The translations under genes were made by a program, and so were the position numbers. 64,000 nucleotides of DNA from Pseudohongiella spirulinae (lineage in GTDB: Bacteria > Pseudomonadota > Gammaproteobacteria > Pseudomonadales > Pseudohongiellaceae). The stretch covers positions 186,001 through 250,000 of the forward strand of contig NZ_CP013189.1 of NCBI RefSeq assembly GCF_001444425.1. Direction: 5' to 3'. Positions 8,782-16,748 of the stretch are shown piece after piece (positions within the stretch are counted from its first letter, which is position 1; every line of letters begins with the position of its first letter). A model generated the notes under the pieces. It had not been told where the DNA came from and made no database searches. It saw nothing but the letters and a program-made list of their open reading frames with translations.

Positions 8782-9204
8782 ATGCCTTTACCTCAAGAGT
8801 ACCAAAGAGCTTCAGATCAGTTTTATAGCTTTTTGACAGAACTTCGTGATTTGTCGAATTTTGGGAGCTCCCATCAGACCTATACCATGGTACAGGGAGT
8901 ATTTCAGGTTTTCCGGCGACGGCTACAAATTAATGATGCGATAAAGTTTGCAGATACATTACCAGCAATATTATGCGCAATATTTGTCTCAGATTGGGAC
9001 ACCGACGAGCCGATAAAGAGCTTTTGCGATCTGTCCGAGATGAATAAAGAAGTCAAGCAACTGCGAACAGAACATAATTTTTCTACAGATACTGCAATTC
9101 AGGATGTAAGGACTGTTCTAATAAAATATGTTGATAAAGACAAATTTGCTAGGGTAATCCGTACCCTTCCAGTAGAAGCTCAGCAATTTTGGGGTTGGAA
9201 ATAG
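8782..9204 (+). CDS. Cassette 2: DUF2267-like protein
   Basis: 140 residues. The pattern of LRDLSNFGSSHQTYTMVQGVF, VFRRRLQINDAIKFADTLPAIL and CAIFVSDWD fits DUF2267, an all-helical domain with two similar halves and no assigned function. The C-terminal half (VRTVLIKYVDKDKFARVI, LPVEAQQFW) repeats the theme. It is the only gene of this cassette, on the array's forward strand. Confidence 0.7.
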   Translation: MPLPQEYQRASDQFYSFLTELRDLSNFGSSHQTYTMVQGVFQVFRRRLQINDAIKFADTLPAILCAIFVSDWDTDEPIKSFCDLSEMNKEVKQLRTEHNFSTDTAIQDVRTVLIKYVDKDKFARVIRTLPVEAQQFWGWK

Positions 9205-9216
9205 TTGGCAAGAAAC

Positions 9217-9282
9217 ACATAACAATCAGTTCAATTGGGACACGCCACTGCGTGGCGCGCCCATTAACAATGAGCGTTAAGC
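9217..9282 (+). repeat. attC 2
   Basis: 66 bp. Inverse core ACATAAC 9217-9223, core GTTAAGC 9276-9282; central stem CGCCACTGCGTGGCG. Confidence 0.9.
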
Positions 9283-9308
9283 GGTAATCAGCCTACGGAA
9301 AACTAAAC

Positions 9309-9911
9309 ATGGATCTGACACTGTTTTTGTTGCTCTCTTTCGGCCTGATCATCATTCCAGGGCCTAATGTGATTGTCATCGTCACAACCAGTATTGTGCA
9401 TGGCAAGGTCCGCGGGCTTCAGACTGTCTCCGGCACAAGTGCCGCTATGATCGTACAGCTGCTGGTTGCTGCCATAGGTACGACCTGGTTCGTCACTGCC
9501 GTTAGCGAAGGTCTGAAATGGCTCATGTGGTTGGGCGTAGCCTATCTGCTCTATTTGGGTTACAAACAAATACGAGCCTCGATGAGCGGCATAACACTGA
9601 GTTCTCCCAGTGCAGTGGGTTCGTTTCAGCGGGGTTTCTGGGTTTCACTGACAAACCCCAAAACCATTCTGTTCTTTGGTGCGTTCCTGCCGCAATTCGT
9701 CTCAGCTCAACAGTCTTATCTGGCGCAAGTTGCCGTGCTGTCGGGTATATTCTGGTTAATGGCCGTGGCGCTCGATTCGCTTTATGCTTTGTTCAGTAGC
9801 AAAATTGCCAGCAAACTCAAGGCCGCGCCGGGCAATCGGTTTGTGGGTATCTTCAGTGGGAGTTTGTTTATTGGGGCCGGTGCTGCATTGGCGGCGGTGG
9901 GCCGTGAATAA
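9309..9911 (+). CDS. Cassette 3: LysE/RhtB-family amino acid exporter
   Basis: 200 residues, full length for the family. The N-terminal signature IIIPGPNVIVIVTTSIVHG and the motif GFWVSLTNPKTILFFGAFLP are typical LysE/RhtB features. About six membrane helices are predicted. Such proteins export amino acids or homoserine lactones; the substrate here is unknown. The same cassette occurs again at 32137-32849 with 5 base differences. Confidence 0.9.
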   Translation: MDLTLFLLLSFGLIIIPGPNVIVIVTTSIVHGKVRGLQTVSGTSAAMIVQLLVAAIGTTWFVTAVSEGLKWLMWLGVAYLLYLGYKQIRASMSGITLSSPSAVGSFQRGFWVSLTNPKTILFFGAFLPQFVSAQQSYLAQVAVLSGIFWLMAVALDSLYALFSSKIASKLKAAPGNRFVGIFSGSLFIGAGAALAAVGRE

Positions 9912-9917
9912 CCAAGC

Positions 9918-9995
9918 GCTTAACAAAGCGCATCAATTCGCGCCTTCGGCGCTCGGATGGCAGCTGCGCTGCCACCGTTGTGCGCGGCGTTACTG
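9918..9995 (+). repeat. attC 3
   Basis: 78 bp. Inverse core GCTTAAC 9918-9924, core GTTACTG 9989-9995. Identical to attC 26 up to the cut point. Confidence 0.92.
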
Positions 9996-10380
9996 CACTA
10001 TCGGTGTGCCAGCTTCAAGCACAGAGCACGTAGTTGGGTGAGTGCCAGGCGGGTCATAGGGCTTGCCGCCGCGAACGCCGCCGGGAAGTTCAGAAGCGCA
10101 GTTGTCAGAACCAATGCAATAAAACGCCATCTATGGTGATGTGGTAGCCGGAGAGAAAATTGCAAAAACAAGCAGTCGGCTGGGAAGTGCATTCTACAAG
10201 GCGCATCGCTGACAAGTGGCAGTCGGTAACCCAGTGGTTGTCTTCGGCTTCATGCTCCGCTGTTGCTGCGCACACTTGGGTTTTGTCGGCTGCAGCGCTT
10301 CGTGCAGTAACAATACAATCAACTTCGCTCCCTTCGGTCGCCGGACGCGCGCTTCGCGCCGCGCCGGTTATCTAAGGGCG
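9990..10380 (+). other. Cassette 4: ORF-less cassette, copy A
   Basis: 391 bp without a convincing gene. It is clearly homologous to the 390-bp cassette at 39334-39723. Both copies have a TTG (10160 here) preceded by GGAGA-type bases, opening a frame that begins MQKQ and runs to 10375. However, substitutions between the copies are not concentrated at third codon positions, which argues against coding. A noncoding RNA or regulatory cassette is possible. Nothing else is recognised in it. Confidence 0.7.
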
Positions 10381-10386
10381 TTATGT
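10305..10386 (+). repeat. attC 4
   Basis: 82 bp. Inverse core CAGTAAC 10305-10311, core GTTATGT 10380-10386. Same type as attC 34. Confidence 0.88.
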
Positions 10387-10423
10387 GCTACTTCGAAAAT
10401 CGCGCGTTTAGCGAGACTATTAA

Positions 10424-11095
10424 ATGCCAAGCTGGGATAGTGAATTCGCCTTTTTAAAAGACCGCTACGAAAATGGCGGCGATCTTCAGTCGCAGTTAAA
10501 TCCGGTGTTCTATGCAGCGGGGTATTTCTTGGCCAGCTCAGAAATATTCAAGAATTTGGACTACGCAATGACTATTAATCGTCAGCTTGAACGATTGCGG
10601 CGGAAAAAGTCACAGGATGGCGAGCTCATGGCATCGTTACATCTCCTGTTTTCTAGATTTTACAAGCACACCATTGATGACACAGCTATTGTCTCTGCAT
10701 TCGAGAATTACGCGAAAGGCATGCTGTTGAAGCGCAGATTTATCCCTCATGTCATTACATCTCCAAAAGAATGGAGGGAGGAGCAACAACAAAGCCCCAT
10801 CCATTTCCTGAAATACCGGGCCGCCATTCGCAAAGGCGTCAAGATAAAGCTTTCAGACAAGACTTTAGCAGTGAGTACATTAACCAAGGATAGCTATCTG
10901 AATAAAATTGGCTATTCGCAATCCCATAAACTAGCTTTAGACGAAATTATCGCAAGTCGAAATAGGATGCATTTTATGGGCATAACCGGCTACAGCTTGA
11001 AAGGGCACTTCTTCCAACATATCGTCTACTTACACAGCTTGATAAAGAAGCAGACTAACCGGCGCTTCCCGTATTTGTTTCTAAATCGATACTAA
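10424..11095 (+). CDS. Cassette 5: hypothetical protein
   Basis: 223 residues, soluble, rich in charged residues, mostly helical by appearance (NRQLERLRRKKSQDGELMASLHLLFSRFYK). No catalytic motif or known family is recognised. No good ribosome binding site is seen before ATG 10424. It is the sole gene of the cassette. Confidence 0.7.
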   Translation: MPSWDSEFAFLKDRYENGGDLQSQLNPVFYAAGYFLASSEIFKNLDYAMTINRQLERLRRKKSQDGELMASLHLLFSRFYKHTIDDTAIVSAFENYAKGMLLKRRFIPHVITSPKEWREEQQQSPIHFLKYRAAIRKGVKIKLSDKTLAVSTLTKDSYLNKIGYSQSHKLALDEIIASRNRMHFMGITGYSLKGHFFQHIVYLHSLIKKQTNRRFPYLFLNRY

Positions 11096-11126
11096 GCCAA
11101 ATGAGCAAGTCACGAATCTGGTACGC

Positions 11127-11231
11127 ACATAACAAACCGATCCTGAGCGACAAAAGTATGTCGTCATGCCTTCTGCAAAAGGCGCAAAAGTCACGCCAAC
11201 ATACTTTCGCGCCAGATCAGGGGCGTTATGC
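11127..11231 (+). repeat. attC 5
   Basis: 105 bp. Inverse core ACATAAC 11127-11133, core GTTATGC 11225-11231. Nearly identical to attC 10 and 13. Confidence 0.92.
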
Positions 11232-11258
11232 AAAGGACATAGGTAATTCGTAGAAAAT

Positions 11259-11924
11259 ATGAAAGATAAATTCAAAATCTACTTGTCTGCTCGTTACTCA
11301 GCGAATTCAGTAAATAGCTATATTTCTGGTATTAATCATTTATCTCGTGATTATGGCCAGAATATCTTCGACATTCAGGACTGTGAATTAGCTGCAGAAG
11401 TCAGAGCGCTATATGATTTGAACGGAGCAAAGCGTCATGTTGGAGATTATGGGAACGGCTCCGCTAGGAATGCCATAATTCAATATAGCAATTTTCTGCT
11501 AAACCTATCAGATGAGGTTGATGAGCCAGAGGGCCGTATAACGGAGACTGAAGTTTCTGAAATTATAAATTTTACATATGAACAGGACTTACATAGAGCT
11601 CTAGAAAGTCAGATAAATGAGCTGTTTCCTGACTATATTTTGATAGGCTCAGAATACTCCATTGAGGGCGTTAGAATTGATATTCTGTTGGAACGAGAAA
11701 ATGAATTGCTTGTAGTGGAGCTCAAGTCAGGACGAGCAACTTTTGCTGTATTTGGACAAGTATCAATGTATATCGGTGTACTAAAGCAAAAGCATCCCGA
11801 TAAAAAAATCAAGGGTCTAATCATAGCCCATGAGATACATAGCGGGCTTCTCGCAGCTTGCTTAACCAACCGAGATATTCAATGTAAAACGTATTCTATG
11901 AAAATTGAGTTAAAAAATGCATAA
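11259..11924 (+). CDS. Cassette 6: PD-(D/E)XK nuclease-like protein
   Basis: 221 residues. The C-terminal half shows GVRIDILLE (Asp141) and LVVELKSG (Glu154, Lys156) with FGQVSMYIGVL after them, the pattern of NucS-like or restriction-type PD-(D/E)XK nucleases. The first 35 residues (IYLSARYSANSVNSYISGIN) resemble a recombinase-type SAM-like helical DNA-binding domain. A DNA-cleaving, possibly defence, role is inferred. The stop lies in the attC inverse core. Confidence 0.65.
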   Translation: MKDKFKIYLSARYSANSVNSYISGINHLSRDYGQNIFDIQDCELAAEVRALYDLNGAKRHVGDYGNGSARNAIIQYSNFLLNLSDEVDEPEGRITETEVSEIINFTYEQDLHRALESQINELFPDYILIGSEYSIEGVRIDILLERENELLVVELKSGRATFAVFGQVSMYIGVLKQKHPDKKIKGLIIAHEIHSGLLAACLTNRDIQCKTYSMKIELKNA

Positions 11925-11975
11925 CAAGCACCTGAAATGTGACGCGCAAGCGCGCACTTTAGGTGAGCGTTAGGC
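11919..11975 (+). repeat. attC 6
   Basis: 57 bp. Inverse core GCATAAC 11919-11925, core GTTAGGC 11969-11975; stem GTGACGCGCAAGCGCGCAC. Confidence 0.92.
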
Positions 11976-12020
11976 GCCTCGGCAGTTCCACTTGTAAACT
12001 ATAGCTATGGAGCATAAAAC

Positions 12021-12536
12021 TTGGCTGAATTCTCATTGCGCGCTGCTCGTCCTGATGAATTGCATAATTTTGTCGCAATAGACGATGCGGCGGGTGAGCT
12101 ATTTGCTGCGGCAGGACTCGTTATCGCGTTAGAAGAGGGGCACCCTTTTGTCCTGGCCGAATCACTTCGGTGGGCGAGTGCAATCGAACAAGGGCTTGCA
12201 CATGTAGCAGTTGATTGCCAAAACATTCCAATAGGATTTGTTACTCTCAGCATCGTTGATGGAGAGCCTTACCTCGACCAGATTGCTGTACTCCCCAGTT
12301 ATATGCGGCGCGGCGTTGGGACCTCACTGCTGAATTATGCAATTTCGTGGAGTGCTGGTCGATCTCTCTGGCTCACAACCTACGCACACCTGCCGTGGAA
12401 TGGGCCATATTATGAACGACATGGATTTGTTGTGATTAACGAAAGCGAATGTGGGCCAGAGATTTGTGCAATTCTACGGGCTCAACGTGAAGTTCTGCCC
12501 GATCCGGATCAACGAGTCGCCATGTTACGCCGTTAA
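12021..12536 (+). CDS. Cassette 7, gene 1: GNAT N-acetyltransferase
   Basis: 171 residues from TTG 12021, with GGAG at 12009-12012. The acetyl-CoA motif MRRGVGTSLLNYAI and the following WLTTYAHLPWNGPYYERHGF are classic GNAT motif A/B. The product is closely similar throughout to the standalone chromosomal GNAT at 62003, which also starts with TTG. The substrate is unknown. No clear attC separates it from the next gene. Confidence 0.88.
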   Translation: MAEFSLRAARPDELHNFVAIDDAAGELFAAAGLVIALEEGHPFVLAESLRWASAIEQGLAHVAVDCQNIPIGFVTLSIVDGEPYLDQIAVLPSYMRRGVGTSLLNYAISWSAGRSLWLTTYAHLPWNGPYYERHGFVVINESECGPEICAILRAQREVLPDPDQRVAMLRR

Positions 12537-12548
12537 CCTTGATTCAGC

Positions 12549-12612
12549 GCCTAATAATTTGCTGCATCGAAAAAATTACTCGCTGTACTCGCGATCTACC
12601 GGTGATTAAGGC
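12549..12612 (+). repeat. Possible decayed attC
   Basis: GCCTAAT (12549-12555) and ATTAAGGC (12605-12612) sit where an attC between the GNAT and TrmO genes would be expected, each one or two bases from consensus. The internal pairing is poor. It may be a degenerate site that fused two cassettes, or chance. Confidence 0.25.
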
Positions 12613-12639
12613 TTTACGCAATCTTTTGAGGGAATTCTG

Positions 12640-13104
12640 ATGATTACTTTGCGACCTATCGGATATGTTTATGGAGGCCGAAAAGACTTGCAAGATGATA
12701 ATTGGGCAAACGTCAGTTCTAGAATAGAGATGTGTGATGATTTCGCCGCGGAAGCCCTTGACGGCATTGAAGAGTTTTCGCACATTGAAGTCATCTTTCA
12801 TTTCAATAAAGTTACAGAGGAAGAGATAGAACGCGGTGCAAGACACCCACGTGGCAACTCTTCCTGGCCACGGGTAGGCATATTTTCCCAGCGTGGGAAA
12901 AATCGACCCAATCGGCTTGGGCTGTCAATTGCTAAATTGGTTAGCAGGAACGGCAAAAACATAACAGTGCTTGGATTGGATGCGATCGTGGGTACGCCTG
13001 TTCTTGATATTAAACCTGTGATGGCTGAATTCCTGCCTAGAGAGAAAATCCATCAGCCTCTATGGTCACAAGAGCTAATGAGATATTACTGGCATTCTGA
13101 ATAG
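12640..13104 (+). CDS. trmO: Cassette 7, gene 2: TrmO-like tRNA methyltransferase
   Basis: 154 residues. TLRPIGYVYGG, IEEFSHIEVIFHF, RGARHPRGN and GIFSQRGKNRPNRLGLSIAKL match the TrmO (YaeB, UPF0066) family. That family N6-methylates t6A37 of certain tRNAs using SAM. It is shorter than E. coli TrmO, lacking the C-terminal domain, like many mobile or archaeal members. It lies between a GNAT and a membrane protein gene in one multigene cassette. Confidence 0.82.
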   Translation: MITLRPIGYVYGGRKDLQDDNWANVSSRIEMCDDFAAEALDGIEEFSHIEVIFHFNKVTEEEIERGARHPRGNSSWPRVGIFSQRGKNRPNRLGLSIAKLVSRNGKNITVLGLDAIVGTPVLDIKPVMAEFLPREKIHQPLWSQELMRYYWHSE

Positions 13105-13141
13105 AGCATCCGATTAATATGGCTGCGGGGACATCCAGAAA

Positions 13142-13702
13142 ATGACTGAACCAAATCGATTTCCAATTCTGCTTTCTGTGGCTGTAATTCTTTTGGCCGC
13201 TGGCCATCTTGGTTTTGAACATTTTACGGGCGGTGTGAGAAGTCACAACCTGCTCAACGACCCGGATCTACCTGCGATATCAAACTGGCTAGGGCTGATT
13301 ACTTTGCCGGCCATTGCTGTGATTCTTGGGTTGCGAGTGCGAACCTATCCAGCTCCAGCTCCAGCTCCAGCTCCAGCTCGTTTGCTCGGATTGCCACGCC
13401 CCATGCTCGTAGCGCTTGTAGGTGCATTGTTTTATGGGGCGGCAATGGCTACATCGTTTTGGCTTGGTGCCGAGAATATTACTTTTGGAGCCTTGGTTGG
13501 ATTGTTCGTTTGCGCATTGGTGTTTCCAGTGTACCGTGCCGAGTACATTTTGGGATTCGTGGTCGGTATGACCGCTACCTTCGGTGGCGTGCTCCCGCTC
13601 ATTGTTGCGCTTGTCGTTGCAGTTATTTCCTTCCTCAGCCGGTTACTGTTTGGCAAAGTGTTTGGGTTGATTGGCATACGAAATAAGTCAGACCTGGCCT
13701 AA
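13142..13702 (+). CDS. Cassette 7, gene 3: membrane protein with Pro-Ala repeat
   Basis: 186 residues with about five membrane helices (LLSVAVILLAAGHLGF, WLGLITLPAIAVILGL, MLVALVGALFYGAAMA and two later). A linker of four Pro-Ala pairs is encoded by a CCAGCT tandem repeat at 13350-13378, where slippage would change length in steps of two residues without breaking the frame. The family is not recognised. The TAA lies in the attC inverse core. Confidence 0.72.
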   Translation: MTEPNRFPILLSVAVILLAAGHLGFEHFTGGVRSHNLLNDPDLPAISNWLGLITLPAIAVILGLRVRTYPAPAPAPAPARLLGLPRPMLVALVGALFYGAAMATSFWLGAENITFGALVGLFVCALVFPVYRAEYILGFVVGMTATFGGVLPLIVALVVAVISFLSRLLFGKVFGLIGIRNKSDLA

Positions 13703-13754
13703 CAAATAATTGCACGCGACCAGCGAAGCTGGCGCGTGAATACGGGCGTTATAA
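13697..13754 (+). repeat. attC 7
   Basis: 58 bp. Inverse core GCCTAAC 13697-13703, core GTTATAA 13748-13754; short type with CACGCGACCAGCG stem. Confidence 0.9.
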
Positions 13755-13781
13755 ATTGCCGCACATTGAGGTTAGGGAAGA

Positions 13782-14564
13782 ATGACTGAGCACTTAATAT
13801 CTCAGGGATCGGCTTTATATAAAGGCGTCAGTGCTTTTGAACCGTATATCAATGAGCTTCATAAAAGATATGAAAGTGAAGATTTCATAGATTGGCCAAC
13901 TATCGTGTTGGCAACAACCTTGCAGACCACATGCATATCATTGTTCAAATTGCTCCCTGCACGCGAGTTCGGAAATGAACCACTAGATAAGCGCTCAATA
14001 GCCTCGATAGTCAGGAACGTTGTAGACACACACGATGTGATAGACATGCTCGTTAATGAGCAGGATTCAGAAAGATTTAATCTTCATCGGGATATTATGG
14101 GGTTGTATCTTTCCAGTAGGATTAACAAAGTTCAGTCAGAAATTCTTCCTGAGAAAGCACAGGAAATATATAAACATACGAAACAGTGGTATTGGGAAAG
14201 GATCAAAAATTCAGAGCTTTACGAAAAATCGATGGATAGATTGAAGTCAGGCGAGGCTTTGTTTTATCAAAGCAGGCGTCAAAGACTAAGTAACGCATGC
14301 GGCAAGCACGCGGATTTTGTTTCAGGTGTTTTAGCTGACCTTTCAACATATGTACATTCAATACCACCGTCTATCTGGATTAGTGACGCATCAAATATGT
14401 ACTCTGATAATGAAAGTAACAGAAACACCGTAGCCGTGTGGTTGAGAATATCGAATTTCTATTTTGCACAGAGCATGAAAGCGGTAGTTGATTTTTCAGA
14501 TATGGAAACATCAGAAGCAATGGCTGAATTCATGGCTCATCATGAATATGTATTTTCAGAGTAA
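13782..14564 (+). CDS. Cassette 8: hypothetical protein, possibly DUF5677-like
   Basis: 260 residues, soluble and helical. Segments such as WPTIVLATTLQTTCISLFKLLP, SIVRNVVDTHDVIDMLV and ISNFYFAQSMKAVVDF recall the helical DUF5677 family seen in defence and integron contexts, but similarity is weak. It is the only gene of its cassette. No catalytic motif is assigned. Confidence 0.65.
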   Translation: MTEHLISQGSALYKGVSAFEPYINELHKRYESEDFIDWPTIVLATTLQTTCISLFKLLPAREFGNEPLDKRSIASIVRNVVDTHDVIDMLVNEQDSERFNLHRDIMGLYLSSRINKVQSEILPEKAQEIYKHTKQWYWERIKNSELYEKSMDRLKSGEALFYQSRRQRLSNACGKHADFVSGVLADLSTYVHSIPPSIWISDASNMYSDNESNRNTVAVWLRISNFYFAQSMKAVVDFSDMETSEAMAEFMAHHEYVFSE

Positions 14565-14566
14565 AT

Positions 14567-14627
14567 TTATAACAAACGCGTCAATTAGGACGCTCGCAAG
14601 CTCGCGCCTATTACGCGGGCGTTATGT
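14567..14627 (+). repeat. attC 8
   Basis: 61 bp. Inverse core TTATAAC 14567-14573, core GTTATGT 14621-14627; stem GACGCTCGCAAGCTCGCGCC. Confidence 0.88.
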
Positions 14628-14736
14628 GGTTCGATCTCCCCGGCATAATTCAGTTCGGGAAAAATCAAATGATCATGCGTTCAGCTCCGCCATAAAAATT
14701 GGTTGCTAATAATTTGAATTATCCTTGGAGGGACTA

Positions 14737-15567
14737 ATGAAGCTCTTGATCACAATTTCAGTCACTATTCTAGTTTCCGCCTGCGCGTCTTCAAATCAGC
14801 TTCAGAACAGAATGGCTGAGCTGGAGCGGGAGATAGAGCTGCTACGAGGAGAGTCCACGTTTGAGGAGATTACTGTAAATAGAATCAATCTAATCGACGC
14901 TGATGGCACACCGAGAATGATCCTTCATAACGCAGAACGTATGCCAGGCGAATGGGAGCGTAGTGCAGGGGCAGGATTTACGATTTATGCCCCTGACGGT
15001 CAAGAGGTAGGCGGGTTACATGTTGAGGGTGACGTCGTGCGTTTCAACCTTGACCAACACGGTACGAATGAAGTAACCAGCTACTTCACGCATCAAACTC
15101 CGTTTGGGTCTCAACGGGGTCTGACCGTTTGGGACCAATATCCCGGCGCGCCGGGTGACGGCCAGCGAGCGCGCTTCAAAGAACTTGTTGGGCGGGATCC
15201 GAACCCAAGAGAAATCATGATTCCAAGAATGTTTAGTGGGCAGCGATTTGGCGAATCAATCGTCGTGTTGGGGGATAGTAACGGAAATGAAAGAATCCGG
15301 CTTTATGTGGATGGCTCCGGCCAGCCGCGGCTCGAGTTCTTGGATGAGAGAGGAGCTGTCACGTTTCACCTTCCAGCGAACGCGACGCCAGCGATATTAC
15401 CTGACGGTGAAATCCCAGAATTTAATGGTGAGACGGTTCTTCAGCTTCTGGCGCTCGCTGGCAACAACCCAGACACACTGCTGTCCGTGGTAGAAATGGA
15501 CGGGGGGTCGCTGCCAGACGAGTGGGTACAATGGTTGACTGAGTACAAGCGCTTAAATCCGCGATGA
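14737..15567 (+). CDS. Cassette 9: lipoprotein of unknown function
   Basis: 276 residues from ATG 14737, preceded by GGAGG; an in-frame TTG at 14725 overlaps that site and is rejected. A lipobox (TILVSAC, Cys16) marks membrane anchoring. A short coiled coil (LQNRMAELEREIELLRGE) follows, then repeats of the theme INLIDADGTPRMIL / GFTIYAPDGQEVGGL / IRLYVDGSGQPRLEFLDERG that suggest a beta-solenoid or sandwich. The family is not named. Confidence 0.78.
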   Translation: MKLLITISVTILVSACASSNQLQNRMAELEREIELLRGESTFEEITVNRINLIDADGTPRMILHNAERMPGEWERSAGAGFTIYAPDGQEVGGLHVEGDVVRFNLDQHGTNEVTSYFTHQTPFGSQRGLTVWDQYPGAPGDGQRARFKELVGRDPNPREIMIPRMFSGQRFGESIVVLGDSNGNERIRLYVDGSGQPRLEFLDERGAVTFHLPANATPAILPDGEIPEFNGETVLQLLALAGNNPDTLLSVVEMDGGSLPDEWVQWLTEYKRLNPR

Positions 15568-15618
15568 CCAGTTCCGAGGGGCGGGCAGATTGAGAGCAAG
15601 CTATGTTGTCCGGCAACC

Positions 15619-15738
15619 ACATAACAATCCGTTGCAGACGGACCTCTACACTACGCAGACTTTTGTGCAATTCGCTCCGCTCATTTTATTGCACAAAAGC
15701 CGGCTTCGTTCCGAGGCCGCTGAACTTCGGCGTTAGAT
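15619..15738 (+). repeat. attC 9
   Basis: 120 bp. Inverse core ACATAAC 15619-15625, core GTTAGAT 15732-15738; long type similar to attC 39. Confidence 0.88.
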
Positions 15739-15744
15739 TCAATC

Positions 15745-16614
15745 ATGGAACCGATGAACATTCCGCTACCTCCAGAATTTACAGAGGACATGCTTAATAG
15801 GTGTAGAGACACCGGCGAGTACAGTCCTATTATGTTTGAGTGGTACAAATATGTTGGTCATTTAGCAAACTACTTCGCATGCATCTCATTGGACTCACCA
15901 GCGGTAAGAGAGATCGACCCGATTCACCACTCCATATTGATAGGTCTCCTCAATAGATGCTCAAGGCTTATTTTGTCAAATGTAACGCTTTCGCATGAGG
16001 GGCTGTTTGGGGAAACAACATCCATAATCGATCGCTGCATCTTCGAGTCAGCCATAAAGCTGAATTGGCTTTGCACGAACCCGACGGATGATCATTTCAA
16101 CAGATTCATAGCCGAAGGTCTAAAAACCGAAATCGAGTTTAAACAGAAGATTGAAGAAAACATCCGAAGTAGAGATGGCGATGTAATGGCTATTGAAGAA
16201 CGCATGCTGCGCTCCATCGAAAATTACTTCAGAAAAGCTGGGTTAACTGAAGAGTACATTGCTCAATCCAGAAAGCTACCAAATCTGGCACAAATGATTG
16301 AGCAGGTAGGGCACGACAGGCTTGCATATGTTATTGGCCAAAGGATGGGTTCGCATCATGTGCATGGCACATGGGCAAGTCTTTGGTTTCATTACCTGGA
16401 TGAAAAAAATGGAGTTATTGTTCCGCGAGACCACAATTGCCCTACGCACGTAAATCAATATGTTTTTGTGCCATTAGTGATACTTGATGGGATTAGAAAA
16501 TACTTTGAATTTCTCGTTACGGACCCAGAAGAGAGTGAGCAGATGGTCGGCGTAATCGACGCAATCTCTGAAGAGATAACAACCCTGTTTCATGAAATAT
16601 CTGAAACAGATTGA
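15745..16614 (+). CDS. Cassette 10: DUF5677-like protein
   Basis: 289 residues. IIDRCIFESAIKLNWL, FIAEGLKTEIEFKQKIEENI and GSHHVHGTWASLWFHYL fit DUF5677-type helical proteins, which show a conserved Arg/Glu helix and a late His-rich motif. The role is unknown; members are found beside defence genes. ATG 15745 follows the attC closely with no strong Shine-Dalgarno. Confidence 0.68.
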   Translation: MEPMNIPLPPEFTEDMLNRCRDTGEYSPIMFEWYKYVGHLANYFACISLDSPAVREIDPIHHSILIGLLNRCSRLILSNVTLSHEGLFGETTSIIDRCIFESAIKLNWLCTNPTDDHFNRFIAEGLKTEIEFKQKIEENIRSRDGDVMAIEERMLRSIENYFRKAGLTEEYIAQSRKLPNLAQMIEQVGHDRLAYVIGQRMGSHHVHGTWASLWFHYLDEKNGVIVPRDHNCPTHVNQYVFVPLVILDGIRKYFEFLVTDPEESEQMVGVIDAISEEITTLFHEISETD

Positions 16615-16629
16615 GAAGTTGTGAATGCA

Positions 16630-16734
16630 ATCTAACAAACCGATCCTGAGCGACAAAAGTATGTCGTCATGCCTTTTGCATAAGGCGCAAAAGCCACGCC
16701 AACATACTTTCGCGCCAGATCAGGGGCGTTAGTT
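16630..16734 (+). repeat. attC 10
   Basis: 105 bp. Inverse core ATCTAAC 16630-16636, core GTTAGTT 16728-16734. Nearly identical to attC 5 and 13. Confidence 0.92.
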
Positions 16735-16748
16735 TTTAAGGAGGTTTA

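Noticed and set aside
10160..10375. Small protein from TTG in ORF-less cassette A
   Set aside because: The frame is shared with copy B and has a GGAG-like element, but substitutions show no third-position bias and copy B lacks the same stop.
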